Below are positions 23,680 to 36,682 of a stretch of DNA of 64,000 nt, in pieces. The position numbers were made by a program, and so were the translations under genes. Within the stretch, counting starts at the first letter, position 1. Each line of letters opens with the position of its first letter. The DNA is from Rhytidiadelphus loreus (taxonomy: Eukaryota; Streptophyta; Bryopsida; Hypnales; Hylocomiaceae), in the NCBI GenBank assembly GCA_947034895.1, contig OX344762.1, positions 79,292,981 to 79,356,980 on the forward strand. The letters run 5' to 3'. The notes beneath the pieces are model-generated. The model did no database searches, was not told where the DNA came from, and worked only from the letters and a program-made list of their open reading frames with translations.

Positions 23680-23890
23680 CGGTACGGTGAAAACGCAAGT
23701 TGTTTGGGGTAAAAGTAAAATCTTACCCCCCTATTTAGTGTCATGTTTAAGGTATGTTCGTGACCTCTCATAGCTAATTTGGGGTTCTGATTGCAAATAT
23801 GAATTCAAAATTTGTAGTTTTTCCTTGTGTGAAAAAATATATATTCTTGCATTTTCTCTTGAGGTAAATTTCACGTGTTTTCGCCTTGTC
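23680..23890 (+). repeat. Family E-related fragment
   Basis: GACCTCTCATAGCTAATTTG, GATTGCAAATATGAATTC and AAAATTTG match the family E core at 22590-22640 and 56560-56610. Termini not preserved. Confidence 0.5.
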
Positions 23891-24608
23891 AGATGGGTTT
23901 AGCGTCATGTATTGGAAATTGGTGAAAATTCATTCAACAAATGGAGCAAATATGCATGACCAGTTAACCCTGGAAGGATGGGCCCATGACTCTGATTTCA
24001 AGCCTCACTTGTCCATCACATTGTTTGCTGCTATTTTGCAATTAGATATGAATGAAAAAAAATTATATTTATTTTTTGGGGATGGAATCATATGTCTACA
24101 AAATGTCATCGAATTTTCAAAAGTTTTGGGTACATTTTGAAATTATTGTGAATTTAGTAAGAAAAATAATGAAGAAAATTCAAATCAAAGATTTGTTTTA
24201 ATATTGTAGTGTATAACATTGTGGTATAAACCAAAATTACCATGTCACTCTCAAATTAGAAAATCAACAAACTATGGTGATAAGTCCAAAGTTCATATTG
24301 CTATAAAATATTGAAATTTATGAACTTTTGACAAAATTTTAAATAGGAAGAGAAACTAAATTTGATAAACTTCATTTCAATAGATGGACTTGAATTCAAA
24401 AAATATCATTTGAATGGTTTAAATTCACATTGAGAGTAAATAGCAAGAAATGGTCAAAATACATTACAAGGTGGATTTGTGGATTAAGCATCTTCTTCTT
24501 TAGAAAATTCAATAACATCGTAGTGAGGGAATTTGAAATATTGTTAATTGAAAACATACTCAATTAACTTTTTCAAAAATATTGGATGAAATTTTTATCT
24601 TTCTCTCA

Positions 24609-24662
24609 TCTACAATCTCACATGAGTCATCCATTGGACACTTGGTGTCTGTAATGTCCTTC
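24609..24662 (-). repeat. Short family C fragment
   Basis: GTCATCCATTGGACACTTGG matches the complement of the left part of the family C element at 62279-62500. Confidence 0.5.
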
Positions 24663-24691
24663 TAGGCTTCACCTTGAAAAGCTATGTAATA

Positions 24692-25556
24692 CTCCCTCTA
24701 TCATGAAATAAATTTGGGGTTTCCAAATATACTTGTTTCAAATTAAATTAGAAATCGGCTCTCCACAACTTGATCGACAACAATTGAAGTTAGTTTGAAC
24801 ACCATGAAGCAAAAGAATTTGAAGATACCATACTCCAGAGACTATATAGCAATTCAATCCCTACAAAGGGAATCGAAACACAACCTCTAACCGACCAAAG
24901 GTGATGGATTCAACCTACAACTGTACAACAACCACTACCAAAAAACCTCTTATTGAGAATTTTCTAAAGTTGAATCACATAACATTGTTAGAATTAAACA
25001 CAGAGAACATCATTGGACTTCACTACACCAACGTTGCTCGGAGAATGATCCAAATTAATAGCACTAAAGCAATTTCCAAAAGGGGGAAAATTTGTCAACT
25101 TCATTGCATGTTTTCAACACGTGTTGCTTCACTATAATGTTGTTGTTTTGGGCAATTAGTTGCCCATTTGCACCAAAGTAATGAACCGAGCACCATGCCC
25201 TTAGAACGAAATGGTATTGTAAAGGTGGAAAATCCTTAGAAAAACTTCAAATTAAAAAAATATTGGATTAAATCACTAGATTGTGGATTGAAGTAGAACT
25301 ATGGATATGTAATATGCACTAATGGGATATTTTTTATCCAATATGTGGATGAATGTTGGAATTTGGAGCACCACTATAACATTTAATATTGCCACTTAGG
25401 CACTTCATAAAAAATGAAAAAAACACAAAATTGCTCATACCTAGTGGAGTTGCCTAGAAGCTACAATAACTATGTAATCTCTTGAAAATAGAAGCAATTA
25501 TTGCGTTATTTTAGCTATTTCTAAAAAAATTCAAATTTATTTTGGAATAGAGGGAC
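24692..25556. mobile_element. Tc1/mariner-like non-autonomous element, 865 bp
   Basis: TA (24690-24691) then CTCCCTCTATCATGAAATAA; right end complement GTCCCTCTATTCCAAAATAA followed by TA (25557-25558). Imperfect inverted repeats of about 25 bp with a TA target are typical of plant Stowaway or mariner-like elements. The interior shares about 350 bp with 18680-19080 in inverse orientation. No transposase; the frame 24901-25137 is not recognisable. Confidence 0.75.
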
Positions 25557-26526
25557 TATTGTATAACCAAACAATATATAAGAAGCACTCATCAATTACT
25601 CCAAGGATTGGAGTTGACTAAGGAACTATTTTGTTCACTATAGGTGACTCTTGTTCAAAGATGCAAAAGGGATTAGCCTTACCTCATTGGTAAACAATGT
25701 TATATACTACCAATTTTTGTCCTATAAATGAAAAATATTTTTCAATTTCACAATGCACAAGATATAATATCCATCCATTGCTTTGTTGAAGAGTTGTCAA
25801 TGGCTATGCCATGTCAACATACAAAATGCAATAGTCATTTATAATATTTTTGGATTTTATTTGTAGTCATTATCCTAAGTTATTGATTGAAAACAGATCA
25901 CAATGTCAACATTCTTCATTTAATCCCTTAGAAACCAACTCTAGAAAAGATTCTTGTCTTAAGAGGTTTTTGGTGGCAATATCCATTACAACTATTTTTC
26001 TTTTAGAATAAAATCTTTGGTTCTCAATGAAAAAAGTGAAAATATCCATCACATTTATTCTTTCTATTAGAAAGTACTCTTGGTTTCTTAGAGATTTTAG
26101 TGGCAATACTTGTCACATATGAGAAGTTTAGGGTAATACTTATCACATTCCTATTCTATTAGAAGAGAGTGTTTGATGGCAATATCCATTGTTTTATTTG
26201 AAAAAATCTCTTAGACAAAACTTCCTATAGTTTAGTTGTGTAGTCTTTCTAATACCCCCAAACTAAACAAAGCGTTATTCAAATTTTTATAATAATACAA
26301 ATTATCTTTTTTATATTATAAATATATATATGAATAGAAATCAAAGATTAATTTTAATTCCTCAAAATATTAACGACAATTGAATCTACTAGTCATATTA
26401 CATTAAAATCTAAGTTGAAGAATCTAATGTACAAATGAAGCTAGCTATTGGCTTATACTACATTGCTTTCTTTGAAAAGATGGCATTTTATTTTTGTGAT
26501 TTAGAACATTGGCCTTTCATTCTTAA

Positions 26527-27440
26527 CCCCTATAGGATGAAGTGTTTATTCAAGGAAAATTTGGAATTTGGGTAGGTAATGACAAAGTAAAAAATAAACA
26601 AAAATTTCTAAAAAATTTGACACAAATTGGGGACACTATCTCTTTTTGTGGTAATTTCATAAAAAAGTAAAATAAAATTGGATGCCTAGATCAAAAGTTA
26701 CATAATGTTGCCTCAAAAAATTCATGCACTTTGGGCATCTTTTGCTAAATTTCTCATCTATTTTTGAAATTGACAAAGTAGGCAATTTTCAAGAAAAGAA
26801 TTTTAGTGAAAAAATCTCATTCCAAGAGGAGTCAAAACTCTACTAACTCCACCGTGCAAGTTGGAGAAGAGACTTTTTTTCTTTCTAACTACAAACACTT
26901 TTATCTTGAAATTTGTGCTCTCAAAGTTCTTGAATTTTTTTCCAAATATTCCAAGTGTTTTTTCTCTTAGTATTTTACTATTTGAATTTCAAGTAAAAAA
27001 GTCCTCTCTACAAAAAACATCATCAAAAAACATCAATGTAATGCTAGTATATTTGAACTCATATTGCAAGGTGGCTTAGAGCAAGGTAAAATCCTTATTT
27101 CCTTCTAGAATTTTCATGGGTGTACTTATTCTAACAAGACGTAGTACACAATGGTGTAGAGAAAAAAAATTTACTCTGAGAAGGTTCACAGTCTATTTAA
27201 TGTGTCTTGTAGGAAATGTTATTATCATTTAGTTTTTTCTTTCACTTCAAACATTACAATCTTTCAATCCATATTGTCAAATGCATTGAAAATTTTCAAT
27301 ACATTTTTATAATAGTCTACTACACTTTTGTATGTTTGAAATTCTAAAAAGAGCTTTTATTTAAAAGTTTGGTCAATGCACTAAAAAGTTGGCTAATTTT
27401 GTCAATTTTTCTTTAAAAAATACCCTCGGCCCTTCAAGGG
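26527..27440 (+). mobile_element. Family B-like TTAA element, diverged copy B6, 914 bp
   Basis: TTAA at 26523-26526 followed by CCCCTATAGG; right end CCCTTCAAGGG then TTAA (27441-27444). Length matches the other full family B copies (916-922 bp). The right third keeps the order of landmarks seen in B1 (CACTTCAAACATTACAATC against CACTTTAAACTCAGATATC). The frame 26861-27079 inside it is not considered a gene. Confidence 0.65.
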
Positions 27441-27889
27441 TTAATGTTATCATTTCTTTCAGACCTTGCATTTACAAGGTTGCTACTTTTTTTCTACAAT
27501 TTTTTATTCTAGAAGTTATTAATCCTTAGTAAGCCTTTCGTGCAATGTTTTATAACTCAAAATGAGTTTTAAATTGTCTAACAAAATCTAATGACTTTTA
27601 GATATTTAGTTTAAGTTTTGAAATTATTAATGTTATAGTATTTTGATTTATTTTGGTTTAAAACACCTAAAGTAATTAATGGATTTAATAATTCTTTCCA
27701 GCATTCCAACATTTGTGAAGTTGCAATTGTATTCCTTAGGTTGATCCGTTACCTTGAAGACTTGTTACTTCACATTAAGGTCAAAATATAGTTTGAAATA
27801 TAAATCCTGAGTAACTAAAATTGATATCTAATCCTCAAGAGGATATGTAACCTTATTTTTTGAAATAGACTTTTTTAATTTGGAAATTC

Positions 27890-28960
27890 TCAACTTGCCA
27901 CTTCATTGTAAAGCAAGTTGTGAAGTTGCAACTTGATTTTTTTCCTTTTCATTATCTTATTTATTAATTTTCTACTTTTCTTTTCATTCTTAAAGTGATC
28001 ACTTCAATCGTGCAATCGGCTCTTTCATACCTAAAGTCAAAGTCACTTCATTTTTTCTTTCATGAAATTGACACTTCATTTAAGGATCACATATCTCGGT
28101 CTAGAAGAATCACCATTTTATTCCCTTATGTTCATTCATGAAATTAATGTTGTCACTTCATTCCTAAAGCTTACAGTTAAATTCTTGTACTTCATTATTT
28201 CATTCTTGAAGTCAATTCTTCATTGATGAAGTTGTTTCTTCATTCTTATAATCACTGCCTTATCCAGTGGTCATGGTCAGTAAAAATATCTCTAAAAATA
28301 AATGCCAGGATTGATAGGATATTATTTTTTCAAAAAAATTGAATATTCCTATTTTCAGGCATCAATCAAATTACATTTGGAAACTTTAATTGATTATTTG
28401 CAATAGAATACCCACCTTGACCACTAGGTACATTATTGCAGTCTTACACTTGAAGTTGAAGCTTGTTACTTCATTTTGTCAATGATATTTATATGAGACA
28501 AGGTTTACCTACATTGAAATATGTTGTTGAAGAAGCTATTTTTTATGTTTTTTAATTTTTTTGTGTGTTTACAATGTCTCTTCTTTTAATTATTAAAAAG
28601 GTAAAATAATAATAATAAAAGAATATTTCTTCCTTGCAACTTAATTATCAACGATTGTGTGTAGCAATGCAAAGCCCTAGTATTTTATTTTATGTCATTC
28701 ATCCACTCATGGATGCCACTACTTCATTCTTTTTTGAATTCTATTGAAGTTGAAGTTGTCACTTCATCCTAAAAGAATTGTCAATTCATTCTTTTACCCA
28801 TGTGCCACTTCAACCACTTCATCCTAAAAGAGTTTGTCACTTTATTCATCCTTTGAACTTCAATCGTGAAGTTGATGTTGTCATTTCATTATTTCACCAC
28901 TTATTATTGAAAATTGACTCTTCATTCTGAGCTTCATTCTATATACACACTTGTCATTTT
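27890..28960. repeat. Degenerate array of CTTCATTC / TGAAGTTG motifs
   Basis: More than twenty copies of CTTCATT or its complement-like partner TGAAGTTG alternate at irregular spacing (for example GAAGTTGAAGTTGTCACTTC near 28747). Non-coding, with many small dyads. Confidence 0.65.
28264..28436. mobile_element. Small TIR element (possible MITE)
   Basis: CCAGTGGTCATGGTCAGTA at the left and TACCCACCTTGACCACTAGG at the right are imperfect inverted repeats of about 20 bp around an AT-rich core that is itself weakly palindromic (AATATTCCTATTTTCAGGCA against TGCCAGGATTGATAGGATAT). No clear target duplication. Confidence 0.5.
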
Positions 28961-28969
28961 ATACAAAGG

Positions 28970-31120
28970 TGAAAACAACAATATATGTATGGCCTTTAAA
29001 AATTAAATTCTTCACTTATCTTATAGATATTCCCTAAATTGTCTACACTTGTCATAGAATATCCTTATTGCAAAGACATGGAGTCTTGAATATTGTAATG
29101 CTAGAGAGTTTTTTTTATATTTTTATATTTTTTGACAAAAAAGAGCTAAAACTCTTCTTTTGTCTTTTTTTATTTTGTTTTACAAAGTTGAAGGCTTATG
29201 AGTCAAAGGAACATTTTCTTAAAATATATAGTGGTAACTCCAAGACAATTGTACTAATGAAATGCAAAATAAAATATTCCTCTTGAAGCATCAAACCAAG
29301 TTACAAGATGAACCAAGCATCAAATCAAACGTACAACTCAACTTCTCCTTTGATATTATTCAATCACTCTTCATATTTTCCATTAAAATACCTAACAATT
29401 ATTCTTAAAACTAATTTACTTTGGATATGCCAAACAAATTCTTCAAGTTTCTACTTGATTTTCTATAAAGTGAATGTCCTCCAATTATTCATCAATCTTG
29501 CCAATTCAAGTCTTGAACATTCTTAAAGGGATTGTATATAATTCTTCAATTAATGAAATTTGCATCACTTTTGTACTTATCCAATCTTATTGTTCTTTCT
29601 ATTCAAAACACTCATTTTCTGGTATGTTGTAAATAGACAAAATCCATCATGACCAATTCTTTAGTAGAAACAATATTTACTATGTCTATTTTTCTATACA
29701 ACAAAATCTCTAGTCCTAAGGCAAGTTTTGTAGCAAAATTGTCACTATCTACATTGTACAAGTCACATTTCCAAAATACTAACAAAAAATAGATTTACAA
29801 TAACTATTTGTCATAGATACTGCCCCCCTCCAAAAACAAACAAACTATAATACATTAAATTCTCTTATAGTTTTTTTCAAATAAAAATGATAGGCATTGC
29901 CACTAGATTTTTCTATGGATGTTGATGAGTTACTATTTTATGATAGAATAACAAAAAGATGACTGAATTTGAACTACCTTGTATTAAAACTTATGTCCTT
30001 TTGATCCTACAATTCAGATTTTGCAAGATTAATAACTTTATTTTGGGATTAACCTCAACCTCTAAACTTGCAATAATTTTTTGAATTTTTTGAATATTGA
30101 AAATTGGGAAGTGCTCAATTGAAACATTTTTCAAGGCCACTATGGTTCAAGGAACAAACAATTTTAAAAAAAGACTTTAGGATTTACAATAGAAGTCATT
30201 TGATACTTTAAAATGCTATAGAAATTAATAAACAGTTCAAATGACATGAGGATCTATGACACATGCATGTAGTGAACTTGCATTTGTTATTAAAAAACTA
30301 AGATGAAATTTGTTTTATCTTTTCTTTGGTAGAATGGATTTAAAACTCTAAAAATGATGAAATATGCCAATGAGAAATTTAGAGATTAAATCACACCAGT
30401 CTTTCATTCAAACAATTGAAGGTCTTCGTCTTACCCCCAACTTGCTTTTATCGAGAACAAATAGACTAAATTAAATTAGCCATAACTTTGTAACCACTAG
30501 TCCAAACTATAAAAAAATTGTTTTGCATTCAAGACAATATGTACCTATTACCGATAGGTACACTATATTATGAAAAAGACAAGGAAAAAGAGTTTATAAC
30601 ATAGACACCTATATCCATTGAAGGTGTCTATAATATAGTCTCTTAGGCTTATGAGCTCATAGATTCTATACTCACATGCTAGCACTCCCCCATCTATTTG
30701 CATAATTCAAACCACAGGATCAAAAAATTGGGATTGCAATTGCCTACCCAAAATTGATTAAAGCTCCCAAACACCCCTCAATTAATTGGAGGTTAGTTTT
30801 AAATTATCAAAGTTGAAATTGAAGGTGCTCCAAAATTGTCCCCACCCTAAAATGTTCATGACATGAACATTGTACCAATAAGTACCCTCGTGCTAGAGGA
30901 AAATTTTAGAGAACAAATACCTTGAGCCCCCAACAGCCCCCTTAAATGAAGGCATGTGGTTGCTTTGCAGAAGCTTTCAGATGAAGTTTTTCATTGTCCA
31001 CAAACATTTCCCACAGCTTGAAAATCTTTACTTACTGGGTCGGCAAATTAAGAAACTTCTTTCTGGGGTTGCAATAGGGAGTTGTCTACTTGTCTTCCCA
31101 ATTCAAACTTATTTATTTAT
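28970..31120. other. gene-free AT-rich DNA
   Basis: No coding sequence recognised. Two small hairpins occur: GTACCTAT/ATAGGTAC at about 30541-30561 and ATAGACACCT/AGGTGTCTAT at about 30602-30632. Confidence 0.45.
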
Positions 31121-31165
31121 TTTTATTTATTTCTTGAAACACATGGACAATTTCCATTGATCTAA
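31121..31165 (-). repeat. L1-like 3' tail fragment
   Basis: The minus strand reads AATGGAAATTGTCCATGTGT then TTCAAGAAATAAATAAAAAT, the form of a plant L1 tail. Confidence 0.35.
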
Positions 31166-31689
31166 TTCAAACTTCCTAACTTATGTATGTCTATCGCATA
31201 ACAATAGTTTTGTGTGAACAAGTACCCTAATAACATTGTATAATAACCAAACAAGGGTCCTCCCTATGCTGGAAAAGTAAGGTATTATGCTTTCCTAGAT
31301 GCTTGAAAAGTGGAAGGGACTTCTCAGTTAATTCAAGGATTGGGGTTGGCTGAGGAGCCATCAATAAGGCAGTTTCGCCCCTTGTAGAAAAGAAAAATAG
31401 CTGTAGGGGTTCCCGTTTCCAAGAATGCAAAAGCACCCCCGACCACATTGGAAAAAGGAACGTTGTGTACCGGTACGATTTGATAAGGTCAAAAAGACAA
31501 TTCAGGAGCTACAAAACTAGTTGCGAATCAGGCCGGCCAGGTCCAACCCATCTTTCATGTTGGCCTTGCAAGTTGCAATTGGACTATACCCCAACAGTAG
31601 ATATTGTGTACTGCATTTTTGTTTGTTCCCTTAACGTCTTTGCTATGGTGTAAATAGCGATGACTTATAGATAACTCTACGATATCAAG

Positions 31690-31757
31690 ATGACCGACTT
31701 TTTTTGTTTTGGCAATGAAATCTCGTTCCATTTGTTTCCAAAAAAACAATTTAAAAG
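31690..31757 (+). repeat. L1-like 3' tail fragment
   Basis: GGCAATGAAATCTCGTTCC and CATTTGTTTCCAAAAAAAC match the complement of the 44055-44155 fragment. Confidence 0.45.
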
Positions 31758-32280
31758 AAAAATTGACCGACTTTAAATAAGGGTAAACCTTAGCCATTGG
31801 GGATTTAATGGGTCGTCGGTTGTACGATTTTGCTGGAGATTTAACCCCTTTGCGGGTACAACATCTGAGTCAGGCCAGGCCCATTTGGTGTGTATCGTGG
31901 GTAACCTCAGTCAACACATTATTATCATCTTCCTCGAATTGGAAGCCAATCGCAACTTTGGGGCTCCAAGTGCAGTCACCCAACGTGGGTTCCAGGTCAG
32001 GGTACAGATGTTCCGGTCGGGATGCTTAGTGTAAAGTACGCCAAATTCACCAAACCCAAAGCACTTCTAAGGGGTGGCTTCCATGTGGAGTGTGGGGAGT
32101 CGGTGCCGGTGAGGGGAAGCCCACGGAACAACGGTGAAATGGGAGTCTTTTTTTTTTTTGGAGTCCCCATGGAATGCCGTGGGTTTCATCAGCCCCAACT
32201 CTACATGGAAGCTGGCCCTAATAAGTCTATGTGCTACATTATTTCACTATGGTCACACTAAACAGACACCATGATTATAT
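31758..32280. other. Moderately GC-rich stretch, no gene recognised
   Basis: Two overlapping short plus-strand frames (31808-32029 and 32022-32261) give peptides without recognisable domains. Possibly a decayed gene fragment. Confidence 0.3.
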
Positions 32281-32287
32281 AATATTA

Positions 32288-32496
32288 CACTACAAGAGAA
32301 AGGGGTGTTTTAAGTATAGTCTTAGAGATAATATATTAAGTAATGACCTTTATGTAGATTTTTAGTAAAATTTACTGAAAATATGTGTACTTTCAATATA
32401 TTTTTACTAAAAATCTACACAAAGGTCATTACTTAATATATTATTTCTAGGACTATACTTAAAAACACACTTAAAACATCCCTTTCTCTTGTAGTG
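32288..32496. mobile_element. Hairpin MITE with CACTACAAG termini, 209 bp
   Basis: The two halves are reverse complements over nearly their whole length: CACTACAAGAGAAAGGGGTG at the left, and a right end ending CTTTCTCTTGTAGTG; inner arms AAGTAATGACCTTTATGTAG and its complement. Flanks allow TA or AATATT as target duplication, both present on each side. The terminus recalls CACTA elements, but a 3-bp duplication is not seen. Confidence 0.85.
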
Positions 32497-34432
32497 TAAT
32501 ATTTGAAATAATTTTGCCATTTAGTGTTGCTCACATGATTTAAAGGACTCCGCACTTTGATTGGATTATTTACGGATTGAGCTTTTTCTTTTTGTACTTT
32601 GAGTAGTGTTACAATTACATGTATACACTATAAGAAAACTATTTTTTTTGGATGTCGAACCCAAAACGTAGCATGTCTTTGGCTAGACATACTATGTCCA
32701 CATGAACATTGAGATGTTTACTAGACAAATGCAATGAAAGTGTACGTTTATGTGGATGTTGTAGAAAATAGAGGAAAATTATGGTCATAGCATTAGGTGC
32801 TAGCAAAAACAACTATGCCGTTAAAGACATGACTGCAAACATAATGATGTTTCAAAGATTGTCCGAGGAAACAATCATTGCCACGTCAGCACCCCTAGTT
32901 CATTTTAACCGTGGATAAATTAGTAGAAATTACTATAGTCTAGAAGAAAATAACTGCCCTAGGTGAAAAAAGAAGATGATGGGCAGGTAGTTTGGAAAAA
33001 AAAAGCTAATGTGGCTTGCGACGTGGTATATGACATGAAAATTCAATGACGTGGACATGAAAAATGTTGACATGGCATCTGACGTGGAAATTCAGTGACA
33101 TGGACATGAAAAATGCTGATGTGGCATCTGATGTGACATTGTCTGAGAAGATTAATGTTGTTTTGAGTAACATCAACTTAGACGTCAACAAAAAATTTGA
33201 TATTGTTTTTGGCGACATCTATTCAGATGTCTTTTGACACATTTTCTGAGATGTCAGCTTTGACATTGAAACATTTTGCAACATCAACTTTGACATACAC
33301 CATAAAAAATAGCCCGTACAAAATACATAGTACATTGTATAAAATACACAATACATTATACACAATACGCTGTACACAATATTTGGTATTTATGTCACAT
33401 GACTTAAAAGCCAATTATTGTGTGTAAATAGACATGAAAAGACATACTATTTATACAAGTAGGGCTGTAGGAGGCATGACAAACTATATGGGATATGTAA
33501 TTTTTCAAAATTATACAAAGCTGTCAAATTTGACATCTTAGTTGATATTGCAAAAAACATCTAGACATCTCAATTGATGTCTCAGTTGATGTCAAAAAAA
33601 ACACTATAAAACTTTTTGAATGGTGTCTAGGTGTGCTGATGTGGCATGCCACCTCATCTTTGCTGGATGCCATATTTTTTGATATTTTTCGAATTTGAGT
33701 CTATTTAAGTGAAGTGAAGTTTACCAAATTTAGTTTATATCATGATTTATTTTTTATTATCATGGAGTTGGGATGCACCCAAGCCAAATGAAAATAAAAA
33801 ATAAAAAGTAAATCAAATGCCACATCACTTGGCACTTTTTAAATTTTTTAAATTTGTTTTAATTTAAAAAAAACACTTGTCTAATGGCTGACCTAGTGAC
33901 CTTCCCCTGCATTTTATATTTGGTCAGGCTTTTACCTCAATCCATAGTAACTTTCTCTAATTTAACCAAAGTTAAACCAAAAGCTCTTGCCAACGTGGCA
34001 TTTCTGTGTTTTCTTGGACGTTGTACAAAACACAACTATATTTTTCTTGATGTCTTTTAGAACATTACCGTTGCACAAGACATCAATTTGTTCCACCTGT
34101 AACATCCAAACGTTTTTTGAAACATCGAACTCAATTCTACCTCCTATAGCTGCAATCCCATCTTTGTGCTCTTGTTTTGAAAAACATCCTTGTTTGTTGC
34201 TAACGTTAAAAAAAATGCGGGTTTCTTATAGTGAAACTTCCCTGTTCAGATGATGTCACATACACATTACACCCAACATCCACAATCATTACTTTTGTCA
34301 CCCGATGAATGTTTTCAAGACAACAGTTTCTTGTAGAAGACATAGAAGTAGACAAGCTGCCCTATCCTTTAGATGTTCTACATGACATTTGCAAGCTATC
34401 ACACATATATACAAAGAACATGGACGTATTAC

Positions 34433-35350
34433 CCCCTAAAGGACCATTGTCCCCTCTGGGGACAAATGTGTTTTTGGGCAGGTACCTACGAGCAGAAATT
34501 TTGTTGTGATTTTTTGAAACTTCTTTTGGAGATGGAAAAATTGATAAGCTTTGTGAGAATATAATTTTTTCACAATTGGTGCCCGGGAACAAAAGTTATG
34601 ACCAAATAAGCTCAAACGAGGGGATGGGCAGTCCGGGCAACAAAAAAAAAATAGACAAAAATTTGAATTTTTTTTTAATATTTTTTTCTCATAGATTATA
34701 TTTTTGTCTATCTAGAAAGCTTTGATTCATTTCATTTGGATTTGTTATGAGCAAGTTATGGACATTCTTGTTTTTCAGGCAGTTAGAGCATCTTCTTGAA
34801 AAAAATAACTTGTAGGATTCATTTTTTAATGCAATTTTTTTTTTTTCAATTTTTTCAAACATTGGCTGATTTACTTTCTAGAACAATCCCACCATTGAGA
34901 TTAGTGCATTTTAATTCCATCTAAAATATATTAATATTTTAGATTTTCCTTCTATCTTGTACCTATTTCTATTTAACAATTTTTTTAAGAATGATACTTA
35001 AGGTTTTTTGAATTTTTTTTCCCCTAGACTCTCAACTCAATTCTCCACCATAAAGATTTAAATCTCAAAACTCTGTAGTGCAAAAGTTTTAAGTTAAAAA
35101 TGTTCAAAGTAAGAAAATCTAGTCCTACAAGGTGCTGAAAACTTATTTTTTTCACTTTAAACTCAGATATCTTGCAATCTGTGCGGTCAAAAATTCTAAA
35201 TTTTTTTCCACACACTCTCATACTAGTTAGATGTAAGATCCTATGGTTAGATATGAAAAAAAAACAATTTTCATTTTTTTTCACTCTTTGCTATAGATAT
35301 GGCAGTTTTGACTGTTTTTTGGCAGGAAAAATACCTTGGTCCTTCAGGGG
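34433..35350 (+). mobile_element. Family B TTAA element, copy B1, 918 bp, nested in the CACTA element
   Basis: Left end CCCCTAAAGGACCATTG after TTAC (a mutated TTAA); right end CTTGGTCCTTCAGGGG before TTAA. The interior shares GGCAGGTACCTACGAGC, CAAAAGTTATGACC, CTAGAAAGCTTTGATTCAT and GGCAGTTTTG landmarks with B2 at 55227-56142 in the same order. Confidence 0.85.
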
Positions 35351-36554
35351 TTAAGCTTCAACCTCAAGAATTGCATTGTCACCCACAATGACAAAGTAGG
35401 CTCTATTTTCATCTATGGAATGCTACATTGAGTCAACTTCTTGCATTGGTTGTAGTCCATCAAAGTCCCTATCATTTTGCAATTGAACCATGTTCAGGAT
35501 GGATTGGGTAGAGTACGTATAGTGCCTTCCATTACTCCTAACCTCTGTTCGGCACACAACTTTCCAAAATGTTCAATTTTCTTTCTCACAAATGTCAACC
35601 ACTCCGCAAAAGGTAAGAATTTTATTTAGGGTGGATAACAAACAACTCTTTGTGGTTGCAAGAGCCTTGACTATAGACAAAAAACTCCACATCCTTTCCA
35701 TCTCTAGGCCTTTGTCAAGATGTATTCCTTGTATGATACATTGCTTGGTATCATTTAGAGCACTGGTCTAAACAATTGTATGCAATGCCTTAACACCATA
35801 TATGAGAACTACAAATGTCTACACTGATGCTTTTTGATCGGTGTCTAAGTTTGTAAAGACAACTACCTACGACATCTACTTATATATTAGTGTTGATACC
35901 AACATCATAGGAGACATCAACATGTACTTTTGATGTTTTCCATGACGTCTCAGAAAATGTCTAGATGTTTAAATGCAGTCTGCATTTCTACTTGTAACAA
36001 TTCTTGTGTTTTCCATATCCCATATTGTTTGTCTAACTTTCCACCATCCCTCTTGTATAAAGAGGTTGTCTTCTCCTCTCTATATGATCACATCAAGTGG
36101 CTTTTAAGTCATGTACTATAATATCCAAATATGGTGTATTTTGTATTGTATATGGTGTACTATGTATGACATGTTGTATTGGGCATTTTTGAAATACATT
36201 TGGAGTCATATGACATAATTCTTAATACAATGTATTTTGTATGGCATATTATGTATTTTGTATGGCATATTATGTATTGTATATGGTATATTATGTATGA
36301 AATGTTGTATTGTACATTATGAAATTTGGATGTGCATTATGTAGGACTTGTGTAATTGTCCATATTGACATTATGCCAAATAGCACATTTGACCACATAA
36401 ATGTCAAAAGTGACATCATTTTGTTCTAAATCATATTGGACGTTGCAAGAAATATTTATGGTGAAATTAGGACATCTACAATGACATCCTACAACATCTA
36501 GATGTTTAAGTTGACGTCTCAATAAATGTCTAGACATCTACAATGACGTCTTAG

Positions 36555-36682
36555 AAAACATCTAGACGTCCAAGGTGATGTCTTAGAAAACGTCTAGATG
36601 TCTAAGTTGATGTCTTTCAAAACGTCTAGATGTCTAAGTTGATGTCTTTCAAAACGTCTAGACATCTAAGTTGATGTCTTCA
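36555..36682. repeat. 32-bp tandem repeat in the CACTA right subterminal zone
   Basis: Units with AAAACGTCTAGATGTCTAAG start at 36587, 36619 and 36651; a more diverged unit precedes them. Each contains nested copies of the GACGTC/GATGTC core. Confidence 0.88.
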
